DNA of 36,182 nt from Candidatus Saccharimonadota bacterium (GTDB lineage: Bacteria > Patescibacteriota > Saccharimonadia > Saccharimonadales > JAQGHD01), in assembly GCA_028288965.1 (NCBI GenBank), contig JAQGHD010000026.1, positions 1 to 36,182 of the forward strand, given 5' to 3'. The position numbers were made by a program, and so were the translations under genes. The notes under the pieces are model-generated. The model was given only the letters and a program-made list of their open reading frames with translations. It did not search any database and was not told the origin of the DNA. Below are positions 31,034 to 36,182 of the stretch, piece after piece (position 1 is the stretch's first letter; the number at the start of each line of letters is the position of its first letter).

Positions 31034-31687
31034 ATGTATTATCGCAATCGGGCTGAGGCTGGTGAGAAATTGGCTGAACGACTTTTAAAGTACCAGGCTC
31101 AGAACTGTACTGTCGTAGCCTTGAACGACGGAGCAGTGATTGTTGGCAGCCGCATCGCTGCGGCGCTAAAATGCCCAATTACTTTGCTATTAGTTCAAGA
31201 CATAAGCATTCCTGGTGAATTTGACCCCTATGCCAGCATGAACCAGGACGGCGGCGTGGCCTATAACAGCAAGTATTCCGAGAGCGAGCTCGAAGACTTT
31301 AAAGGTGAGTACCACCAGTATATTGAGCAAGAAAAATTAGATATTTTTTATAAACTAGCCATGGATTTGGACAGCACCGGGCTAATTCGGCATGACTTGC
31401 TCAGAGGCCGCTATGTGATCATGGTCTCCGATGGGCTTAATGGCACCTATGAACTCGATGCTGCAGCCTACTACCTTAAGCCAGTAAAGACTAAGAAGTT
31501 AATAGTTGCCACACCCTTGGCTGATATCAATGCAGTGGACCGCATGCACTTGCTGGCCGACGAAGTTATTTGTCTGGACGTGGTCGACAACTACATAGAG
31601 ACCAACCACTATTACGACGAGAACAATTTACCCGATCACCACATGGTGCTCAAATCCGTTCGCAACATCGTCAGCGCTGCTATATAA
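31034..31687 (+). CDS. Phosphoribosyltransferase-like protein (COG1926-like), degenerate PRPP loop
   Basis: A 217-residue protein. It begins like predicted phosphoribosyltransferases (MYYRNRAEAGEKLAERL), has VALNDGAVIVGSRIAAAL in place of the pyrophosphate-loop helix (usually LxRGGxxVGxxIA) and VIMVSDGLNGTYELDAAA where PRPP binding motifs read VDDGxATGAT. The second acidic residue and the TGAT turn are lost, so catalysis may be altered. The C-terminal strand (KLIVATPLADINAVDRM) is conserved. The substrate is unknown. The start is inferred from the -10 box and the family N-terminus. Confidence 0.7.
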   Translation: MYYRNRAEAGEKLAERLLKYQAQNCTVVALNDGAVIVGSRIAAALKCPITLLLVQDISIPGEFDPYASMNQDGGVAYNSKYSESELEDFKGEYHQYIEQEKLDIFYKLAMDLDSTGLIRHDLLRGRYVIMVSDGLNGTYELDAAAYYLKPVKTKKLIVATPLADINAVDRMHLLADEVICLDVVDNYIETNHYYDENNLPDHHMVLKSVRNIVSAAI

Positions 31688-31688
31688 A

Positions 31689-31717
31689 TTGACTTTTAGT
31701 TATAAAAGTGATATATT
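31689..31717 (+). promoter_or_regulatory. Promoter (TTGACT-N17-TATATT)
   Basis: Near-consensus boxes at 17-base spacing; the leader to the ATG at 31742 is about 18 bases of A/T-rich sequence with no Shine-Dalgarno site. Confidence 0.65.
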
Positions 31718-31741
31718 AGTACTGTTATTTAATAAATAAAA

Positions 31742-32449
31742 ATGTCAAAAGACTCAACCTTAAGACCATTGCAGCCAGTCCGTATGCTCGAAGCCGGTAC
31801 GCCCACGCAAGTGAGTGATGCCCTTGATAAACTGCTTCGTTCAGAAGTACCAGGCTTTATAATTCGTGCCGCTAACCAACGCCAAGACCCTTTAGAGGTG
31901 CACCAAGTCATTAGCCAAGAACTCAACAATCAAGTTGCGGCTCGACGCCCCCAAATGGTAACTAACCTGTCGGCTGTACTTAGAGGAAATCCGGCTTTTG
32001 ACCAAAATGATCGTGACCCGGATAAGCGGGGGCGCAGGGTATTTCACTTTGACGGGTCTTACGCTGACCATCCCAGCCTGCGTTACAACACAAGAGATGT
32101 TGCCGTGCACACGACTGATAAGGGCGCGCCAACTGTAATTTTAGCTGAACCGGGACCAGCCTTTCCTTTACTGGTAAGACAGGCCAAGCACACAAGTCAT
32201 GGACGTGAGCAAATGTATGCCCAGGCAACAGACTTGCTCAAAAAAGGCATGGTAGATTCTGATATTACTTCGCCAGATGTCCACGTGGCCAAGGCTACTC
32301 GCGGTGATACAGTGGTGATGGGTGTCCAAGAAGGTGACATGACTAAAGATGTTTGGCACGCTTTTGTCAGCGACAACCAAGCGGGCCCCCGGACTTTTCA
32401 CGCTTCTGAAATCAACTCACATCAAGTGATTGATAAAAACGATCTTTAA
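31742..32449 (+). CDS. Unknown protein, possible 2-oxoglutarate/Fe(II) oxygenase fold
   Basis: A 235-residue soluble protein without a clear family. Its spacing of possible ligands resembles 2OG-Fe(II) oxygenases: H102-F-D104 (VFHFDGSY), a distal H206 (WHAFVS) and R217 eleven residues later (GPRTF), with strands between them (TVILAEPGP, GDTVVMGVQEGD). These enzymes hydroxylate proteins, nucleic acids or small molecules. The assignment is by motif only. The stop overlaps the convergent ychF stop by four bases. Confidence 0.6.
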   Translation: MSKDSTLRPLQPVRMLEAGTPTQVSDALDKLLRSEVPGFIIRAANQRQDPLEVHQVISQELNNQVAARRPQMVTNLSAVLRGNPAFDQNDRDPDKRGRRVFHFDGSYADHPSLRYNTRDVAVHTTDKGAPTVILAEPGPAFPLLVRQAKHTSHGREQMYAQATDLLKKGMVDSDITSPDVHVAKATRGDTVVMGVQEGDMTKDVWHAFVSDNQAGPRTFHASEINSHQVIDKNDL

Positions 32450-33519
32450 ACGTTAAAACGGAATTCTACAACATCGCTTTCACGCATAACGTACGTTTTT
32501 CCCTCGGTACGGACTTTGCCGGCAGAGCGCGCTGCAGCCAAAGAACCGGCCGCAATCAAATCATCGTAGCTAACAACTTCTGCAGCAATAAAGCCGCGTT
32601 CAAAATCACCATGAATCACCCCAGCCGCTTGCGGAGCCGTGGCGCCCTGGGCAATGGTCCAGGCCCGGACTTCTTTATCGCCCGCCGTCAGGTAGCTTTG
32701 CAGACCGAGTGTATCGTAAGCCGCGTGAATGAGTTGGTCTAGGCCCGGTTGAGCTTGACCGTAACTTTCTAGCAGTTCCTGGGCATCGGCCTCATCCAAA
32801 CCTTGCAATTCGGCCTCTAGCTTGGCGCAGATAAAAACACTAAACGCCCCAGGTACTAGCTGGCGCAAGGCGTCTTTTTGGGCTGTATCGGCTAGCGTGG
32901 TTTCATCGACGTTAAAGACATAAATTACCGGTTTAGCGCTCAGCAAGAACAGATCGCTCAGTTGCTCCAGCTCGATATCATTCGCCGCCGAAAGGGGAGT
33001 GCCGCTGTCTAAATACGCCTGGGCCTTTTTTAAAGTGACCAGCACCGGCCCCAGTTTGGGGTTGGCTTTGGCCTCTTTTTCTACCTTTGGCAGGCGATTG
33101 GCCACAGTTTGCAAATCGGCCAGCACCAGTTCGGTATTGATAACTTCAATATCCTTGGCAGGATTATGCTGCTCATCCACGTGCTGTACGTTAGGATCAG
33201 CAAAAGCCCGCACCACGTGGGCAATGGCTTGACTGCTGCGAATATTGGCCAAAAACTGATTGCCCAGGCCCTCGCCCGTAGAAGCACCGGCCACCAGCCC
33301 GGCAATATCTACAAACGTCACCGTGGCTGGCTTTATGGGTGCACCGTTATACAGCTCACTCAGTTTACCCAGGCGCGGGTCTGGAATAGCCACCATGCCA
33401 GTGTTGGGCTCAATAGTGGCAAAAGGGTAGTTAGCTGCCAAAATATTATTGTCAGTCAGGGCATTAAACAGGGTGGACTTCCCAACGTTGGGCAATCCGA
33501 CTATACCTATGCTTAGCAT
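32446..33519 (-). CDS. ychF: Redox-regulated ATPase YchF (OLA1 family)
   Basis: YchF is a ribosome-associated P-loop protein that prefers ATP to GTP. Motifs: GLPNVGKST (P-loop), the N-YPFATIEPN switch, DIAGL, and NVDE in place of the GTPase NKxD, the mark of the family. A coiled insert and a C-terminal TGS domain (YLTAGDKEVRAWTI, IHGDFERGFIAAEV) follow. 357 residues, normal length. An upstream in-frame ATG (33597) would add 26 unlike-family residues, so I chose the ATG at 33519 (MLSIGIVGLPN). Confidence 0.96.
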   Translation of the reverse strand: MLSIGIVGLPNVGKSTLFNALTDNNILAANYPFATIEPNTGMVAIPDPRLGKLSELYNGAPIKPATVTFVDIAGLVAGASTGEGLGNQFLANIRSSQAIAHVVRAFADPNVQHVDEQHNPAKDIEVINTELVLADLQTVANRLPKVEKEAKANPKLGPVLVTLKKAQAYLDSGTPLSAANDIELEQLSDLFLLSAKPVIYVFNVDETTLADTAQKDALRQLVPGAFSVFICAKLEAELQGLDEADAQELLESYGQAQPGLDQLIHAAYDTLGLQSYLTAGDKEVRAWTIAQGATAPQAAGVIHGDFERGFIAAEVVSYDDLIAAGSLAAARSAGKVRTEGKTYVMRESDVVEFRFNV

Positions 33520-33609
33520 ACAACCCGATCTTTTAATTTCATCTGTTAATTTTAACATGCTTGGGGAATGCCAACTGAGTTTACAGAGGTAGCACAATAT
33601 GATGGAAAA

Positions 33610-33618
33610 TGGTATTCT
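33610..33618 (+). promoter_or_regulatory. Extended -10 (TGGTATTCT) for the ParB-like gene
   Basis: TGG-TATTCT ends 8 bases before the ATG at 33627, in the divergent gap with ychF. No other regulatory signal is obvious in 33520-33626. Confidence 0.4.
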
Positions 33619-33626
33619 CTAACTAA

Positions 33627-35018
33627 ATGACTGATGACTTACTAACGCAACCTGCACAACGAGATGTTATTGAGAGTTTTGCTGCTGAAATTCGTAAGAG
33701 CAAGATGGAAGTTAAGGGCAATAAGCAAGCTATACCGTTTCGACCAGATGTTTTAACCAAAAAGGTTAGGCAAGTCTACTTAGTACCTACGACACTTCTT
33801 CGTTTTCGCCAAGAAAATGGTCGTATCGCTTCCGATGTCGAAAGCTACGAAAAATCTCACGAACCTCTAGACGAAACGAAAAAGAATGACCAGGATCAGT
33901 TGCGTAAGTTTTTGGAGGATAAAGATCCTGAGAAGACTGAAGAACTTGTAAGAAGCCTTGAGCATGACACTCAACAAGAGCCAGCAGTAATTACTGCCGA
34001 TGGTTTTCTTATCAATGGAAATAGGCGAAAAATGGCGCTTGAAATTCTTCAGGAACGCACGCACGACCCCTCTCAGTTCTCACATATGAAGGTTGTCATT
34101 TTGCCCGACAGGGACGAAGAAGGTGGCGAGCCTACGAAAGTTGATATTGAGCTTCTTGAGAATGCCTACCAGTTTCACCATGAAGGCAAATCAGAGTATT
34201 ACAACTTTGACAGGGCTCTTTCTATCAGGAGAAAGGAACAGGAAGTCGGTATCCCTCTAGAAATGCAGCTAAAACAGGATTCAAAATATGCCAAGCTGAC
34301 CGATAAGAAATTTGAGCAAGAGGTAAAGAAGTACAGGGACGATTATCTTGGCCCACTCGAATGCATTGATAAATATCTAGAGTACATTGGTAGGCCTGGT
34401 GATTATAGCGCTATTTCAGGTGGTAAGGCGGATCGAATGGGCAGCTGGCAGGCGTTCCTCGACTACTACAAGTCTGTAGACCGCAATCTTAGAGAAGTGA
34501 AAACACGTCTGAAAATGAATGTTGAGGATTATGAGGTAAGTGCAGTTGAAGATGCTGCGTTTAAAATTCTTCGTCAGCGTGACTTTGGTGGTAGCAGTAA
34601 TGCTTTTGTACCAAACAAGATCAACGACATTATGCGTAAACTTCCAAGGGTCTTGCAAAATGCACAGGCCAAAAAAGAACTGCTTAAGCTAAAGTCTGTT
34701 CCTGATGGAGAAGGAGTGGACGATGCAGAGTGGATAGAGGAGAATCATAAACGAGTTTCCCATCTAGTAACCGAAGCATTTCGACAAGTTAATAACCAGA
34801 ACGAGCGCGAAGAACCCATTGCTAAGCTTGAACGCGCGCTCAATCTTTTGAACTCTGAAGATATAGACCCAAGCGGTGTGCCTATCTCAAACCTACCAGA
34901 GGGCCTAAAAGTCATCAACGCACTAAAAGATAGGGTTGAGGAGTTGAAGGATGGTTTCTGGCATGCAAACAAAAAATCTAATGATGCAATGGATCATCTA
35001 AAGTTTCGATCCAGCTAA
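33627..35018 (+). CDS. ParB/Srx-like domain protein
   Basis: This 463-residue protein holds a ParB-like fold in its first third: a strand at VRQVYLVPTTLLRF (48-60) and the hallmark AVITADGFLINGNRRKMALEI (120-140), where GNRR (131-134) matches the ParB GERR nucleotide/phosphate box. A charged insert of about 50 residues lies between. The remaining 300 residues are charged and helical with no ParB helix-turn-helix or centromere-binding region that I can see, so plasmid or chromosome partition is unlikely. It starts a probable operon with the SNF2 helicase 16 bases downstream. Codon choice (fewer GCC/CGC) differs from the housekeeping genes and suggests transfer. ParB-like plus helicase pairs occur in DNA-modification and defence clusters. 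Confidence 0.75.
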   Translation: MTDDLLTQPAQRDVIESFAAEIRKSKMEVKGNKQAIPFRPDVLTKKVRQVYLVPTTLLRFRQENGRIASDVESYEKSHEPLDETKKNDQDQLRKFLEDKDPEKTEELVRSLEHDTQQEPAVITADGFLINGNRRKMALEILQERTHDPSQFSHMKVVILPDRDEEGGEPTKVDIELLENAYQFHHEGKSEYYNFDRALSIRRKEQEVGIPLEMQLKQDSKYAKLTDKKFEQEVKKYRDDYLGPLECIDKYLEYIGRPGDYSAISGGKADRMGSWQAFLDYYKSVDRNLREVKTRLKMNVEDYEVSAVEDAAFKILRQRDFGGSSNAFVPNKINDIMRKLPRVLQNAQAKKELLKLKSVPDGEGVDDAEWIEENHKRVSHLVTEAFRQVNNQNEREEPIAKLERALNLLNSEDIDPSGVPISNLPEGLKVINALKDRVEELKDGFWHANKKSNDAMDHLKFRSS

Positions 35019-35034
35019 TTTACGAAGGCGTTAT

Positions 35035-36182
35035 ATGTTATTAGATTTACAGGACGATGAGCTTGTCCTGAGTATTAGCTCTTCACTAGCAACGTATCAA
35101 AAACGTCAATTTAGCTACTATGGCGCTCGGCAAGATACTGAGGGTTCTTTTCACTTTAAGGATGCATCAGCAGAATTGGTCAACCGTCTAATTGCATTTT
35201 GTGAGGCTGAAGAGCTTAAGATCGATCTCACGCCTCCCGTTCAGGGATTAGTCGTTAAGCATCAAAGTGAGCAGTCTTATCATCAGCAGTTCATCTCGAA
35301 TGCTGGTAATTTTAAAAATGGTAAATATAGTAAAGAAGACTACGCTGCACATGTAAACTTCCTAAACAAACATATTCAAAGAAAGCTACTTGATCATCAG
35401 GTAAAAGCATCTTACCACCTGTCGTTAGTAGGCAATGGCGCAAACTTTTCTGTACCAGGTAGCGGAAAGACAACGGTTCTACTCAGTTATTATGAAAAGC
35501 TCAAAACAATGCATAAGGTTGATGTACTTTTTGTCGTAGGGCCTCCAGCATGTTTTGGTCCGTGGAGAGATGAATTCAAGGTTGTATTGGGTAGAAACCC
35601 TAATGAATGCTTGCTTGCTGGTGGCAGCCAGACCGATAGAAAAAGGCTTTATTCGTATCCACCCGAAGGTGCTGAACTCTTTCTGACCACCTTTCAGACC
35701 TTACAGAATGATTTCGGTCTTGTTAAGTCGATGCTGGCCAAGGATAATCTAAGAGCTTTGCTTGTGATTGACGAAGCTCACTATATTAAGCAAGTCGATG
35801 GTAGATGGGCGAATGCAGTGCTTGCTATTGCACCTGCAGCAAAATATAGATGCGTGCTAACAGGTACTCCTGCGCCACATAGCTATAAAGATTTGTTTAA
35901 TCTCTTTGCCTTCCTCTGGCAGGAGCACTCACCAATTAGTGACGAGGATCATGCGAGGCTGGAAATTTATGAAAAAAATCACGACTACGAAAGAGCTGGT
36001 AAGCTCTTGGCTCCAAAGCTAGATCCACTTTTTTATAGAGTACGCAAGAAAGACCTAGGCTTAATGCCTCAACACATGAATGTTGTGCCACTTAAGATGC
36101 GCCCAGCAGAAAAGGCAATTTACGATGTTGTTATAGGTAATGTCAGAAGGCTTACGACCAGAGATTACTTAAAGCAGATGGA
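35035..36182 (+). CDS. SNF2-family DEAH helicase, 3' end beyond the window
   Basis: The frame is open from the ATG at 35035 to the window end (382 codons). A ribosome site (AAGG) is 6 bases upstream. After an N-terminal domain of about 115 residues without recognised motifs come the superfamily-2 motifs: Q-like KLLDHQVKA, Walker A VPGSGKTT (140-147), Ia-like FVVGPPACFGPWRDEF, motif II IDEAH (D246-H249) and motif III LTGTP (275-279), in the SNF2 order. The second RecA domain begins at the edge. SNF2 proteins translocate on double-stranded DNA and remodel bound proteins; in bacteria they are frequent in restriction, DISARM-like and DNA-modification islands. It is probably co-transcribed with the ParB-like gene. 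Confidence 0.88.
   Translation, partial: MLLDLQDDELVLSISSSLATYQKRQFSYYGARQDTEGSFHFKDASAELVNRLIAFCEAEELKIDLTPPVQGLVVKHQSEQSYHQQFISNAGNFKNGKYSKEDYAAHVNFLNKHIQRKLLDHQVKASYHLSLVGNGANFSVPGSGKTTVLLSYYEKLKTMHKVDVLFVVGPPACFGPWRDEFKVVLGRNPNECLLAGGSQTDRKRLYSYPPEGAELFLTTFQTLQNDFGLVKSMLAKDNLRALLVIDEAHYIKQVDGRWANAVLAIAPAAKYRCVLTGTPAPHSYKDLFNLFAFLWQEHSPISDEDHARLEIYEKNHDYERAGKLLAPKLDPLFYRVRKKDLGLMPQHMNVVPLKMRPAEKAIYDVVIGNVRRLTTRDYLKQM

Noticed and set aside
33520-33597. Upstream start for ychF
   Set aside because: The extra 26 residues precede the conserved MLSIGIVGLPN start and show no similarity to YchF.
33627-35018. Chromosome-partition ParB
   Set aside because: There is no parA neighbour, no helix-turn-helix or dimer domain and no parS-like sites seen; only the nuclease-like box matches.

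Overview
The window looks like a chromosomal segment of a Patescibacteria/CPR bacterium, most likely a Candidatus Saccharibacteria (TM7) relative. This is an inference from the sequence: compact gene packing, moderate G+C, standard stops (TGA is used as a stop, which argues against the recoded SR1/Gracilibacteria), many short lineage-specific proteins, RNase J plus PNPase for RNA decay, and gaps in otherwise conserved operons (no rplI after rpsR, no ribF between truB and rpsO). All but six genes are on the + strand and no stretch over 300 bases lacks a gene. I found no rRNA, tRNA, CRISPR array, insertion sequence or convincing intrinsic terminator.

Layout. 1-1740: the tail of a SipW-type signal peptidase fused to a lamin-tail domain, and a membrane-anchored LysM-like protein. 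1784-5725: polA, a small P-loop kinase whose last seven codons duplicate the polA end, and a C39-like cysteine peptidase. 5755-9347: small accessory genes (LRR lipid-free membrane protein, 7-TM PQ-loop-like protein, HAD hydrolase, unknowns). 9344-11415 (- strand): a DciA/DUF721-like mini-protein and an ABC exporter. 11530-13662: fpg, holA and convergent rpsT. 13830-19469: a catalytically degenerate NrnA-like DHH protein, truB, an unknown gene, rpsO and pnp, which is a recognisable remnant of the rbfA-nrnA-truB-ribF-rpsO-pnp order of other bacteria. 19484-25012: small membrane protein, family-4 uracil-DNA glycosylase, RNase J, an unknown and ftsK. 25019-27284: a surface protein with NBR1-like and FN3 domains, and an unknown. 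27394-29883: rpsF, ssb, rpsR, efp and tlyA. 29979-33519: a serine beta-lactamase/PBP-like protein, a phosphoribosyltransferase-like protein, a possible 2OG-Fe(II) oxygenase and convergent ychF. 33627-36182: a ParB-like gene followed by an SNF2 helicase that runs off the window, probably the start of a DNA-modification or defence cassette.

Working together. The genes cover replication and repair (polA, holA, ssb, fpg, udg, ftsK), translation (rpsT, rpsO, rpsF, rpsR, efp, truB, tlyA, ychF) and RNA turnover (pnp, rnj). Many are led by an extended -10 box (TGNTANNNT) only 6-11 bases before the start codon, which implies widespread leaderless transcripts; others, mainly in the ribosomal operons, have good Shine-Dalgarno sites.

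Best candidates for new biology: the ParB-like/SNF2 pair, the signal peptidase carrying its own signal-peptide-like segment and LTD tail, the duplicated polA 3' end around the kinase, and the leaderless promoter architecture.
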